This document shows, piece after piece, positions 12,001 to 27,000 of a DNA stretch of 64,000 nt. The translations under genes were made by a program, and so were the position numbers. The notes beneath the pieces are model-generated. The model was given only the letters and a program-made list of their open reading frames with translations, made no database searches and had not been told where the DNA came from. The DNA comes from Sceloporus undulatus (Eukaryota > Chordata > Lepidosauria > Squamata > Phrynosomatidae). The DNA is taken from positions 53,615,486 through 53,679,485 of the forward strand of contig NC_056527.1 in NCBI RefSeq assembly GCF_019175285.1, given 5' to 3'. Position 1 is the first letter of the stretch, and every line of letters begins with the position of its first letter.

Positions 12001-15000
12001 AATGGCACAATAAAACGGTGTCCTTCATATTAAATGACAAAATCAAGGTTTGCTTTTTATAATTTTTAAGAAAATATTTTCAAGCCATGGATATTAGAAT
12101 TGTAGATGCAGAATCTGTGATACGGAGGGCCACTTGTAGTAATCTTTGAAATTAATAGTGAACAAACCCCAGTTTCCCTGTCCATTTCAGACAGAAGGGC
12201 TGGGATGCATAGTTGTGATCCTGCTGTGAAGATGACATTTCCTCAATAATTTTTAATCTCTATCTTGTTCCACAAGATGGACGTGGGGACAAGTGAGCCA
12301 GGCATTTAGAACTGTGTTTACCACCTATTTACCATTGTCTATTTTTTGAGCTGTTCTGGGATCAAAATTCAAGTATTTCTGAAGTTCAGGGGTCCAGTTC
12401 TTCATATCTTTCTCGCTGTATCTTCCTTTCCAGCGTAGGTGGCTCCAGGGATTTTTTAACTGGAGGAATCGTAGTCCCTGGAAAACAGGATGTACAAATA
12501 ATTTCAGTTACTCTATTTGCACATTTCTTTTTAAAAGTACAGGAACCCAAATATAATTGAACATTAAAGCACTGTAATCACAAGGTTGTTTTTGTACGTC
12601 ACAATAAATTGGATAAATTTAATCTGGAAACAATATTCTAAATCTTCCCCTCTTTTGAGCAGTGTTACAAAGGCACAACACAAAACAAACTGTCAATTTG
12701 AAAAAGGCATTTCAAAAAGTTATTCACGGTGTACCTTGTGTTCCCTAATATCCAAAACAGCATAGGCATGGGTTGGCACTAAACCCCATCTTTCTCCTTC
12801 CTCTTCAGTCATCATTCCTGTAGCTGTTGTAATAAGCACATCCCCCTTGTGAAATCTGGCCACCAAGAATAAGAAAATTTGCTTTAGGTTTTGCTTACAA
12901 AAAGATGGATTAGTCTGATTCTTATTGTTCATATACTACTCTGAAGGATGAGGAAAAAGACAGAGGGCATTTGGGAATGTTTAATGACATAATTCATGCC
13001 ATTCAGAGGTTTGAGAGTAGTTATTAATTTATCTGAAGTATTTCTGTATTGCCTTGGAGTGGAAAAGAGAGCAGAAACTTAACTCCAGAAATTCTAGCAT
13101 GTACAATATATTCCAGAAGAACTTTAGTTCCTAAAACTTATAATGAAGCCAGTTTTCAATCACTTGCTAGAAGTAATCCATGTCTACTTATGGCACCTGA
13201 ATTACAACAAGCCTGAATATCAAACACACAACAACCTCAACTTTGCACCCTGATATTATTGAACTAGTGAAAAATGTTTACAACTCTCTATCTTAGTCCA
13301 AACAAGGATGATATATAGCGAAAAATATGTCAGTTTTTACAAACTTCTTCTGAGCCTGAGACTTGCTAAAGGTCACCCAATGGGTTTCCATGGCTGATCG
13401 GGAATTCAAGCCTTGATCTCCCATTGTCCTAGTTGTACAACACTCAAACCATTATATCATGTTGGCTCTTTTTTTAGCCCAAACATGCCACCTTCTAAAT
13501 CACTCTCTCAATAAGAACATAGTCATAACAGAGAGCCAAAAATTCTCACACCCTTTTTAAAAAAATGTAAAAATGCCATCAACAAAAGATCCAATGAAAA
13601 AATATTGTTAAGCTATTGTGTTTATCATACTGTGCCTGCAGCTTTTTAAAACTTGCAATAAGTTACCTTTGGTAAAGCATTCTGAAGGAACTGTTTTCGT
13701 TAAAACTTTGATTGTCTGAGTGCATAGCAATCCTTTCAGGTATCCAGCCAGTTAACGCATGTAGATCAATATTCTGAAACATAAACAGCCTTCATTAGCA
13801 ACAAAAAGAGAGTACATAATAATCATATCAATGTTAGTACAACAGACATAAAAAAACCACTACCACCTTTATAGTTTTCAACAAGCATTCATTTTAGTAA
13901 CAACAGCTCCTATTCTGACCCTTTTTAGATTTAGTTTATTTTCAAGTGCAGGCATGCATAAAATTTTCTATAAGTACTCAATGCTAATCCACAGGAGAGT
14001 GGTTTGCAAGCTGATTTGTTGGAAGCACCACAGCCTGTAGAACATCAAGAATATTCAGATTGCCATTCAGAAAAGACAGGACTACAAGATATGATTCCAT
14101 TCCTTTTATTAAGTTGGGTATTAAATGTGATTTCCTTATGGATGCAAAAATTAAGCTGAAAATGTTATAGTATTAAGGGTTAAAGACCCAAATATTAGGA
14201 AAACAGGGGACTCAAATGCATTAGATACCTAGAATTTGAAGAGTAACAGGCCTTAGTAAAGGTATTTCATATTTCTAGCATCATTCCCACACTTATGCAG
14301 ATTCAAAATAGCACTTGTTCCAATAGAGATAGTTTGCCATGTTGAAAAAATCACAATAAGACCCCTGACTCCAACCATCTATGTCATTTTCTCTAGCCAA
14401 CATCTGTTTGACAAGAATAAACTGGTACTCACCGAATTTGATCCCGGGAAATCGTAGCCTCCCATGACTTTCATGTAAGCCTTTTCTATCAGTGATACCC
14501 AAAGTTCATTTTTGTTGTTTGAATAAGAGCAAAGAAGTTCTCCACTGTGATCTACTGGTAAAAAGTCATCGATAATTACCTGGAGAAAACAAGACAAAGA
14601 GCAGGGTCAAGAAGACAGTCCAAACAAGGAGGCTGCAACAGCTGGACTTGTCATGGTGCTTTGAAGAAGACCAGGTACACGTCCCAGAACCCAGTCAATA
14701 TAATCTTACAAAGAATTGTGAAATTTATGTAACGTGTAAGAGTGCAACCCTTATTACATCTAGTTAAACACTAAATTCCTTACCTTCCTAGGAACACCAT
14801 TGATGTGTAGCTTCACCATATATTTCCCACAAGGATTATATTCTGGCTCTCCTTTTTTATTCTGTGGATAAATGATGCTATTTTGAAGAAGAGGGATAAT
14901 GGTGTGATAAAAAAAAAGTGTAGTCAATATTTTGCAGAAATGCTATGAATCAGGCAAGTTCATTTCAAGCCAGTGTTGTCAACTTAAAAGCTCATGGAAG

Positions 15001-18000
15001 CATGGCATTGTAAAGTTTTTAGCATTTACTTTTCCCTTATTATACTGAAAAAGAAAACTCTCAAGGGAGAAACACAAGAGACAACAAAAGTGGGTTAAAA
15101 AAGAGAAAGTACGGTAAATTTATAGCAACCACAAATCATTGCTACTTTTTGATGTTTGGTGGACAACTTCCTGTTTGTTTCACTCTCCATTTTATGGCAA
15201 TCACAACAAATTAAACAACTCACAAACTAAGGATGACAATAGCTTTTTGTGGTATGAAAACTAAGGATTCTGAAATGTACATGGCTGAATTTAGGCATCA
15301 TCTTTGACATTTATCTTGATTAAAAAATAAAAAACAAAAAACAGACAAATAACATCAAGATACAGACAATATTGTTCAACATTATACCAATAATATTTAA
15401 ATAATCTAAATATAAAAAGTAGTCTATACCAGATATCTTTAACTATATGCTTACAAAATGTGACCTCCTCTCCTCCTCAGTGCTGGTTCTACTTTAAACT
15501 TTTTAATTTCTTTCTCTTAATTACGATCCCTATTTATTACCACTACATCCCTCATTTCACAATTACACATTTATTTATAGAATAGCAAGGGCATAGTAAA
15601 TACCATGTTGTTCTTGACAATTAAAATTAACCTCCATATTCACAGATAACTTAAATTTTAAATACTAAGTTTTGACATCTTTAGCTTTCCAGCAGTAGGA
15701 CTGCAATCTGGCTCCATTTTTCTTTCCAATATACAGTATCAATTCTTTCCAGTTATTTTCATGTTTGGACATTGATTCTCTTTTAATCAGTATCGTTAAT
15801 TCTCCTTTAATCATTACTGTTAATTTATCTAAGCTAATCATAACATATAATTTAATTAGTCAATCATCAATTGTTGGAGTATCAGTTTTTCTGGTTTTGT
15901 GCATAGTAGATCCTTGCTGCCATTAATGTACAGGATGATCTTTGAATATTTTTCTGTCTTATCATCATTATCATTATGCTTATCATTAAGCATAAATAAT
16001 ATATTAAGAAGATACAAAACTGATTTCCCCCAGTTTTCAAAGCTAATAGGGTGTCCAGTGTTTTGTGCCCATTTTGTCATCCTATCTTTAACTGTCTCTT
16101 GTTCCAAATTCCTTTTCAGTAGTAATTTATAAAATTTTGCAATTCTGTGGTTGTGTTTTTCAAATATTGTACTCTCCAGTCCTGATTTCTGTAATTCGAA
16201 GGCTTCAAGTTTTTTTTTTATCCATCTTATATCATTCATGTAACTGGCAATAGAGAAACATTCACAGTCAATCCCTTCCACAAATAATTATTCTCTTGAT
16301 TTAAATTTAAATTCATGTCCATAAATTTTAAAAAGATCTCTATAAAAGAGCCACATTTCATGTGCTCTTCTCCATCTGCTATAAAGTCCTTCATGAAGGG
16401 ATATCCAAAGAGGGATTTTCTTACTATCCTTTCCTTTTATATTTTGATTATATTCTTAGAACAATACAATGTTCTAATGTAGTGGTCTTTAAAATCTTTA
16501 TGCATTTTGTACTTGTTATACCATACGTATGCATGCCAGCTAGATTTGAGGTTACATCCTTCCATATTTTCTTTTTTTTCAAACTTAACCAATCAGCTAT
16601 TGACATCTTGTAAGTCCACACGCCTCATTGTATAATTTTAAATCTGCAGTGCCAAGTCCTCCTGTTTCTCTTCAGTCCTGGAGTGTGGACTTCGGTGCTC
16701 CAGGACCCCAGAGTTCCAGAATTTAGGAATCATTGTAAACGCTCAAGTACTTGCAAATAAAGCCCTATGTTTCAGGTACTGTGAAAGGAATAAAAGAGAG
16801 CTCCCAGAGGAAATCATAGGTACACCTGAGCAGCTGAAACTCTGAAACAGGTTTCTAGAGCAAGTTGAAATCATCACAGAATTCACACAGAGCACAGACC
16901 CAAACCCAAAAATAAAAATGAAACAAAAATATAATAAAGTATCTTATCTCTACATGTTATCTGAAACAAAGAGCATACCTGGTAATCAACTTCTTATTGT
17001 ATCGTCGCTCATATGCTGCACTAATAGCAAGTGAAGCTACAAAAGAACAGTCGGACACGATTGTCTGAAAAGCAAGGATTTATTTCATTACTTTATTTAT
17101 ACCCTATATTCTCTTAATACAGTGCACCCGTGACATACATGGGCACACTATATGTGGCTTTCAGCTTAGGCGGAAGCCGCGCAACAATTAAAGTAATAGT
17201 GTGCCCACCTGTCGTGCACATGCTGCCCCAGTTTGTGAGCACATGCCCCATTGTTTGCAATGGGGTGCAAGCATACGCGGATCCTCCGCATAAGTGAAGG
17301 GCCCGCTGTACAAAATACCCAAAGAGAAAATAAGGATGTACTATAGAGTAGGAAACAAATCCAAGAGACTTCAGAACACCAAACTATTTTGCTTTCAAAA
17401 TTCACAGGAAATACAAGGAGAAAACCCTTGTGATGTAATTTGAGGCAAATGCATTCTAAACAATAAACTTTACTTGATTCAGATATTGGATAATATTTCT
17501 TAAATGATTCATTTTGTTTAAAATGTGATACATGATTGGCCTAAAAGTTCTTATACCCTAAAATATGTATCAACTGGAGTATGAAAACATATAGATCTTC
17601 TGACAGATGTAAAACCACAAATGGAAATATCCTCTCTTCTTTTTAATGGATGAAACTGGTTTTATTCTGCTGTTTACTGTAAAACTCAAGCTTCCATCAT
17701 TCCCATGTAATGTGATGAGAAGCAGGGCTCTACTGCATCAAAGAATGCAAACAACACAGCAGTTCTAATTTCTCGACAATTACCATAAAAACTAATTAAA
17801 TAACCCAGAAGAGAGATGCTGAAGATGTATAGCTTCTTGCTGCTCCTGACCAAAGGTCAACAGGATAGAAAGGCCAAGATGACAGCTGGTCTTCTTTCCA
17901 GCCAGTAATAATGCCACATGGTTTGCCTGCTTTCGTTTGTCTCTTACAAAAATTAATGTGTCAAAGGTCTAAAACACAGTGCAGAATTAATACAGTTTGA

Positions 18001-21000
18001 GACTACTTTAACTGCCCTGGCTCAGTGCTAGGGAATTTTGGGAACTGTAGTTTTGTGCAAAACTTAGTATTCTCTGTCAGAGAGTTCTGGTGCCACAATA
18101 AACTACAGTTCCCAAGATTCTCTAGCACAGAGCCAGGGCAGTTAAAGTGTCTCAAACTGGATTACTTCTGCAATATGTTTTGGACCAGAATTAATATTCT
18201 ACATTAGATTCTTCTTTGTTTCATAGAAAGTAAATATACATACATTTCAGGAAACATGACAGCAGAAGCTGAGTGAATGGGCACTCCAAATTATGAAAAG
18301 AAGCTACATAGAACAAATAGTACTGTCTTCCAGAAACATATGAGAAAATTAACAATTTCTAATGACAGATACAAAGGAAAAAAAAAAAAAGAGATTGGAC
18401 ATAAAAATGGATCCCTACCTGTTTTATGCTGAAGCTTGACACAGTATAGATCATAGTGGGGTTGTTTGTTATGTCATCTGGCCGCACCCATCGAGAGAAC
18501 ATGGCCTTTTGCTTGGGAGACAAAGGCAGCTTGCCACATTTATCTCTGAAATTTAAAAAAATACATATTTGAAATCAAGAACTGTTAAGTGTAAAATTCT
18601 TATATCATCACACATTATTTTTCAGTCCTAGGCTTGATTTGTAATGCAGAAATAATGAACTTTGATACCAGTTCAACTGCCATGGCTCAATGCTATGGAA
18701 TTCTGGTATTTGTAGTCTTGTGAGATATTTCACCTTTGCTGTCAGAGTGTTCTGGTGCCACAACAAATTACAAACCCCAGTAATCCAAAGCACTGAGCGA
18801 CAGCAGTTAAAGCAGTGTCAAACTGCATTATTTCTGCAGTGCAGATTCAGTGCAAGTCAGGAAGCATTACTCCACAGATTCTCAACCTATTCATTAAGGG
18901 GCTGTACAGACCGGCATCAAAGGCCAGCATGGGAGCAGAGTGGTGTCCGCATGACACACAGCCCGACTCTGCCTCTATGCTGGTGTGACGCTGCATGCCC
19001 CACCACATAGTGGGCGGCGTCACGGTGCTCCTCTGGCATCGTGTCCAGATGATGCAGCACCAAAGGAGCACTGAAAAGCTGCTGTGCCGATGGCTATGGC
19101 ACCATTTCTGTAGTGTAAAAACGAGCGGCTTTTTTGCTGCTCCTTTTTGCGCCATGGAAAGGCCAGATCGGGGCTGTGGCCCCAATCCAGTGCTCAAAGG
19201 GGCGGTTCATTCAGCCCCTCAGTTCCTGAGTCTGGCTATCCCATCCTAATATTCTTGATCTCTGTGATATCTGGCTTCCCTGTTCCTGTATTCTAGTTTC
19301 CATTCCTTGACTTATCTTGTCTGGGCTCCTACTTGACTTACAATTTGCTTGCCCACCATGATACAGACCCTGTTGACTATTTACATTTCACTGCCTGCAA
19401 CCCCAACAATCTCTTACAAAACCCTTCTCCAAATTCGAGCATCACTCCAACCAACTGGCATGGCCGCTGGCCAACGACTGGCCATGCTAGTTGCGGATGA
19501 AAGGAGTTGCATTTTACCACCATTGGAAGACTAGCAGGTTGGAGAAAGCAGATGTGCTTTATTTGGTTCCTGGCTTATTAGACCTGAATTTGATCTTAGT
19601 CTTGGGCAATTCCACAAATGGGTCAAAAAATGACTCAGGATCTAGTAAATCACAGACAAAGAGTTGTGCTGTGTGATTAAGTAACATTTTTTCAAGTTCC
19701 TTTACAATTTTAGATCTGAACACAATTCCAAGAGCACTGAGTGCTATTCAAAGTAATAGCAATGTTAGACTTGTTGTACCTTTATACGAAACAATATATT
19801 TATTTTATCATGTGATACCATGGACTAAAACCTCATTCCTCAGCTGCTCCTGGTTTAAGAGTAGGATAAGAGAATCACAAGAGATGTAGGAAGAATTTCA
19901 GAGAGGACAGGTATCAGGTAATTTGGACTAAGGAAACTAATTTCAATTTAGGGAAGCACTGGAAAAGTGACACTATTAATTCATTCATGATTCTGTGGTC
20001 ACAAAATATACAAAGCCAATGGGTACTGAATGGCATTTTGGGACATACAGTCAGTCCTCCACATCCACGGATTCAAGCATCCACAGCTTGAAAATATTTT
20101 TAAAATACAGAAATTCCAAAAAAACAAACCTTCATTTTCACATTTTATATAAGGGACACTATTTTACTAGGCCACTGTATTTAATGGGACTTGAGCATCC
20201 ATGGATTTTGTATCCACGGGGAGTGCTGGAATCAAGCCCCAGTGGATACCACAGACCCATTGTACTTTACTTCCAGATCCTTAGATGTTACTTCTAGTTT
20301 CTTTTAGATTAAGGGTGGAAATTATTGGGTATTGTTGGATTGTAACTTCCAGCAACTCCCGCTACCATAGCCAATGATAAGAATGCTGAGTGTTGTAGTT
20401 CAACAACATTGGGAGGGCTGCACAATTCATGTCACTGCCTGAGATTATGACTTGTTATGCATTTAGAAGCCAAATAGTTTCCTTAAATTACTTTATTATA
20501 AATTTCCATTTAAGAACTGTGTACACATGACTCCAAATGTCTTGTGGTCTTTCCAAAATCTGTCAGAATAAGTGTAGCAAATTTGCTTAATCTGACAAAC
20601 AAATGTGTAAGCATACCTCTTGCTCCATGCCATAATGGTGGCATGGAGGAATGCTCAAGCTGTGGTGTTTCAGATGCTGAGCAACAACAGTATCTTTTAA
20701 ATTTGAATGAGTCCGATGGTGATAAATAGTGAAGAGTTTTGCTTTTTGCACAAAGAAATAAAGGTATAGTATGGCTGTTGTTCATTGATATTGAACACTC
20801 TTTCAAGAATTTTTATAGGCAAAAAACATTTCAAGAAGCATACATGTAAACCTATATTTACTTACGAGAAAGGAACTGGAAAAGCAAAACGCTCTCTCAG
20901 GTCTACACTCATGAATGGAACATACTCAACACCATTTATCTTTGATGTCTTCCTGTGAACACAACATGTAAGATAATGAGTTCCATTTTGGAAGAAATGT

Positions 21001-24000
21001 GTGATATACTGTAAATTCAATAATAAAAACATAAATAAAACAAAATCATTTGTTTCTTATCATGGCAGCCTCTTTAAAATACATTAAATGATTAAAAAAG
21101 AATGGTGGAAAAACAAGGAAGAACAGCTTTACTTTTGTACCATCCTTTTTTAATCAATCTGTACAGATAATTTAAACCTCCCTGAGTAGTATTAAAACCT
21201 AATTTAAAGAGTCTGCAAATTTTTTCCTTTAGTTTTTATTAAAACTGTGTGATGTAGACATTAGAGTTTTTGACTGGGACTTGAGAGATCTAAGTTCAAG
21301 CCTTTGTTGAACCATTAAACCACTGGCTGATCTTAGGTGAGTCAGCCACTCGTAACCTAAACTATTCATTTTTGTGAGGAGAAAAGCCAAAAGAGAAGCA
21401 GGTACAGCTCTTGAGCTCTCTGCAAAAAAGGTGGGAGGTAAATGTAACTAACAAAGAAATACAACTTCTTTTTACATAGTTGGCTACCATAGGCATTTTA
21501 AATCAGTGTTCTAGCCTTCAGGTCTGAATAAAAGATTTAGAAATGGTGAATCTTTAACAAGTAACAATGTACTACTCATTGTCTGCCTATACGAAGAGGG
21601 GAAAAGAAGATCCCTTTACTAAAGAGAATGATTCCACTAATATTATTTTACACTTCCCATCACTTAAACTCCAAAGGCACAGACACCAAAACTCCAACCA
21701 ATTTTCCAATTATCTTCTAGAAATGTTTAAAACATTTCTAAACACCACGCCCCCACGTCACCCCAAGAGGGCTCCAACAAGCTATCTGTACAGCCCCTTA
21801 GTTAGGCAATTCATGTTAATTACCATACAGTGGTGCCTCGGGTTACGAAATTAATTCGTAACGCGGCCGCTTTCGTAACCCGAAAAGCCTTCGTAAGCCG
21901 AATTGCCATAGGCGCTAATGGGGAAAAGCCGCGATTCCGTGCGAAAAAGCCGAAAAAAAGCACCAAAAGTTTTTTCGTAACCCGAAAAAACATTCGTAAC
22001 CCGAAACAATAATTCCCTATGGGATTTTTTCGTATCCCAAAAATTTCGTAACCTGGGTATTTCGTATCCCGAGGTACCACTGTACTCTTAAAACAGAGAT
22101 GAGGAACACCCAAACTGTGGACCAATGTGATTGGAGACAAGAGGCTATTATAAGACTGAGAAGCTACTGCATGGGACTGAGCTGTGGTTTGCAGAATAAA
22201 CAAATACAGAATTCAGTTGTGCCTTGCCCAAATCTGTAAGAAGTCCAAATTGGAAAGGGTTATATCTATCTTCACCTACTTTGCTTTGGTTCTGAATCAA
22301 GACTCTAGCCTCAGACACTGCTAAACCATAGCCCCTGAAACTTTTTTCCAAATTGCAATACAGCTTGAGACAAATAAACAAAAGAGAACTCCCCATCCTT
22401 GTAGTAATCACTGTTAGACATTATTTCCCACCTTTACCTGAGCACTTCAATCTCTTCTGCTGTGTAGCGCTGACCCTGAGGTTCACTGGCATGCACAGGT
22501 CTTACTGTCTGAGGCTTATCGTTCAAGGAAAAATCAGGTCCCAGAGGAAAGAAGGTTCTCACAGGCTGAGTTGCTTTCACTGCAGCTGGTTTTTCTTTCT
22601 GAGATGGCTTTGAGTCTTTCAGTGCCTCTGCTCTAAAATAACAACAATAAAGTTTTGATTATGATAGCCAACATGGTGTAGTGGTTTGAGCGTCAGACTA
22701 GGATTCTGGAGACAACAGTTCAAATTTCATTTTGAGCATAAAAACCCACTGTGGCTGCATCTGCACAGCAGGAATAATCCAGGTTGACACCAATAACTGC
22801 AATATCTCAATGCTATGGAATCCTGGGAATTGTAGTTTGTGACACTAGAGCCCTCTGACAGTGCAGCCTATATATCTCACAAAACTACAATTCCCAGAAT
22901 TCCACAGCATTGATCCATAGCAGTTAAAGTAGTGTCAAACTGGATTATTTCTTCAGTGTGACTTTGGGCAAGTCATAGTCTCTCGCTCTCAGAAGATGGC
23001 AACAGCAAACCTGCTCTGAAGAAACTTGCACAGAAAACCCCACAATAAGTCTCAGGGTCACCATAAGTTGGAAATAACTTGAAGGCAACACAACAACTGT
23101 ATAATTCATACATGTTTGCTCTTTATGTATTTCTGCATGTATCAATGCTGCTAGTGTTGGGCAAACCATTGTGAGTTGTTGGCTGCTAATAAAATTGTAT
23201 AAGAAACAACAATGTCTTAGTTCCAAGATCCTGTGTTAGTATAACACACTCGTAATTAGAATAAGCTCCAGAGTTTCCATCCTGGGGTTTTCACCTGCCC
23301 CCTTTAAAAACATATGTCCTTCAGATGTAGAAAATATTGCCCTATCACTAGTACAATATTTCCAGACCAAGTGTCCATATTCACAACTACCTGCACATTC
23401 TTAACCTTGAGGGTGTGGAAGGGTTTTTTGTGTGAGTAAAATAAATTTGGTGAGGTGTCAGTGGTGTGTGGACCTACACGTATCCTGAGGGCTGCATTTT
23501 AACCACTCCACTATGTAAACTGCCAAAGGAACGAGAGGCTTTTCATGTGAATTTTGCTTATTAAGTTAATAAATTTGTCACACACATCAGTCAGTACATC
23601 AGGGTTTACCTGAGTTTGAGACCTTCATGACATAAGCTGAAGCATTTTCTTAATGCAACAGAGATAAACTGAAAGAAGCCTTCATACAATATACTTGTAT
23701 AAAATACTGAGAAGCATACCTGTCCAGTGCCTGTCGAGCCAGCTGCTTCAGTTTCATTTGGAGTACTGTTTCTGAAGTTTCATTAGCCTTTAACATTTAA
23801 TTTAAAAAAAGGATTAAAAACTGAAAGTGTGTCAGTCTAGTACTTCATACAAAGATGCAACGACCAAGAGGTCAGCTGTAAGGAAATTTTGACTACTTCC
23901 TTTTAGAACTTTCCCACATACTACAAAATTGTTATGTTGGGCAAAAACTTCTAACCATTTCATAAGCTTATTTATACATTATTACACTGAACACTAGTGG

Positions 24001-27000
24001 AAAAAACTGCTTCCATGCAATCAAATATCAGAAACTAGAACAGTTTAACAACAAAAGCTACTGCACTAGTTAAAGTCAGTGTATCTTGGCTTAATAAATC
24101 TGATACATGAACAAGACCTTTGATTCAGCTCCATCATGATGTAAACAATCAAAACTAGGAAGCCTTTTAAAATAAATGTACTTTTCCAGGTTTGGATGAT
24201 AAAGGAAACCGTGTTTACCATCACTGGAGCCAGCCAAAATACAGTAGTAAGCTTGGATTCCCTTATCATCCAAATTTGGAAAGGTACAGTCGGCCCTTCT
24301 TATACACGGATTTTTTATACACGGATTCAAGCATACACGGTTTGAAAATGTTCCAAAAAAGTATAAATTTACCTTGATTTTTCATTTTTTATAAGGGACA
24401 CCATTTTGCTATGTCATTATATTTAATGGGACTTGAGAGCATACATGGATTTTGTTATACACGGGGGATCTTGGAACCAAACCCCAGCGTATAACAAGGG
24501 TGCACTGTATATGTATTTTAAGAGGCTTTCTTGTTTAATGGCTTGCATGCAGGAACAAACATCTAATTCATGTATCAGATTTATTAAGCCAAGATATGAT
24601 TACTGTAGCAAATGCAGATTCAGAACAAAACAGGATAGCAAACTATAGCTTGATGTTGATTTAATATGGAGGTAGGCAAGTAATTGAAGCAGGTTCAGGG
24701 ACCTCTGAGCTATGAACTGATTTCTCCCAAAAGAGAGAAAGCAAATGCAAGAAGTCCATTTCTGCTTTTGACAAAATGGGAGTGGGAAGGGGTCAAGGTC
24801 AGCAAAAAGTATAGTCTCTCAATACTGTGGGGTTTCTAGGTTTTTTGGTAGACAAAAACAGAAGTGAACTGTTTCTTCTGGGAACAGTAATTCATGGTTT
24901 AAATTAATTTAATGAAAAATACCCATTTCCTCAAAACAAGAAGTGGACTTTTGGCAATTCTGGTTTGTTTTGCCTCTTTCACAGCTCAGAGGTCCCTGGA
25001 CCTGCTGCAATTACTTGCCACCTGACTTGTTCTGAATTTAGCAACCATAGTTTCCCACTTAAATGAAACAGAAAACTGATTAAACAAAAGTTTCCTGGTT
25101 TGACTGCTTATGCTGCAAAAAGAATGTAGGCATGAAGGAAAGACATGCTCCTGTCTCTCCTTATTAGGATATGATATGACTGTCTGGACCCAGTCATTAG
25201 GTGTATTCATCACACACCATATGAAATGGGCTGGAATCCATGCCAAATAAAACTTGTTAGTCTCTAACGTGCTACAAGAGTGTTGTTGTTTCTAGAAGAG
25301 GCTAACAAGAACTGTATATCCAAACCTCCTATTCAACAACAGGTCAATGGACAAGCCAGGACTCCACATGGTGACTGTAACAAAATTCAAAAGAAGCAGA
25401 AAGGCAGTAGAAAGACAGTTAATCCAGCTCACCTTTTTAAAATGGCCAATTAGTGGGACTTTAGCTGTCTGGAAAGCCAAATTTTCCTTAGCCTTAGTCT
25501 AGGATTACACACTAGATCAACAAGGTAAACTACAGAATTCATTTACAGGGGCAAATCTTTATACAGTTATAGGTAATCATACGGAAGATTTCTCTCACCC
25601 CTCTACAATCTCGCCCATCAAAAGTGATGAAGCTGCAGTTCTCCAGATACTTCTAGACTAAGCTCTCTCAATCCCTGGCCACAGCTATACTGGTTGGGGC
25701 CAAAAGAAACTGGAGTCCAACATCTGGAGCATAGACATTCACTATGCATATTCTATAAAGATCAAAGCTAAACCACAGAGTGGCATACCCCCTTTTTACT
25801 CTGTGTCGAAGCACTCCTGACTACCTTATCATAGTACTGTTGCAGGAATGCAAGAAAGAAAACATTCAAATCGACACATGGTGCAAATTTCAAAGTAGTG
25901 AACAAAGCAGACTTAGATTAGTTTATGTGCTGCAGGAAAGGTAAAAGACCAGCCAATTCAAGGAAATTAAACACTGAGTTTTAAGTAACAAGGTATTTTC
26001 CATGGCGAGCTTTCAAAACCATCCCTCCATTTCAAGAAATCAGAAGAAAAGAAATAATTATACTTGGTGGAGTTACATCATGATAGCGAGCTCTTCCTGT
26101 AATGAGTTTTGATTACTGGCTGGCTTATTATTAACAAAGTGGTACTTGCAACAATTAGGATTAGATTCATATCAAAATGGCAATCCATGCACACAGTTAC
26201 TTGGGGTTAAGCCTCACTGAATTCAAAGAGGCTTATTTCTGATTAGAAATGTAGAAGTGTAGGACTCTGCTGTAAGCAAGTTGAACTTAGATTCCACTGA
26301 AATCCAAGGGGCAAGACAGTCATGACTTCAGGTAGCTTTCAATTAAATGAATGGCGCGTCAGTGCTACTAATTCATTTGGGCTCTAACCTTATGCATTCC
26401 CTCAGTAGTTCAGGATCAGCAGTTACAGAGAATAAGGAAAGGGGTTGAAATAGCTTCCCAAATAATCTGTTTTGTATGTTAGCCCCATTTAGCATAGGAA
26501 GTGCTTTCACACTGGAAAGCTTCCATAGTAGCTGGACAAAAAAGTAATTGTAAAATGGGGCATTCATAAATACACTTGAAGTATGGGCACAAGATATATC
26601 ATTTAATGAGACAAATAAGAAAATACATCCTCCCTGGCTCAAAGTAAGAAATACAAAAATACAAGTACCACTTTTTAAGCCAGCATCCAAGGGTGTGCAT
26701 CCACATCATGCTTTGTACTATAAATAACAGGAGGTTTTTTCCCCTAATACAAATATACTCTTGAGTTGATAACAGTGTTCGGAGGTATGACCCACAAGTT
26801 TCCATTCATTCACAAAAATGAATCGAATTCCACAGATCTCCTCTTCCACCATAACTACCCAAATACACCATTTTCAATGCTTTAAGATTCTCAAACCTGA
26901 TGTGTGCACACACCCTGCATATCAAGGCATCTGCATAAATGGAAGAATTTCTTACCATAACGTAATTCCACCAAGTTAAGTGGTAGCTTAACATACTGTT

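Noticed and set aside
18847-19249. Overlapping 84-116-codon frames as a gene
   Set aside because: They lie in an inverted-repeat MITE and show no conserved domain.
21820-22203. 127-codon frame with repeated FRVTK-like motifs
   Set aside because: It is the translation of the internal TTCGTAACCCGAAA repeats of a MITE.
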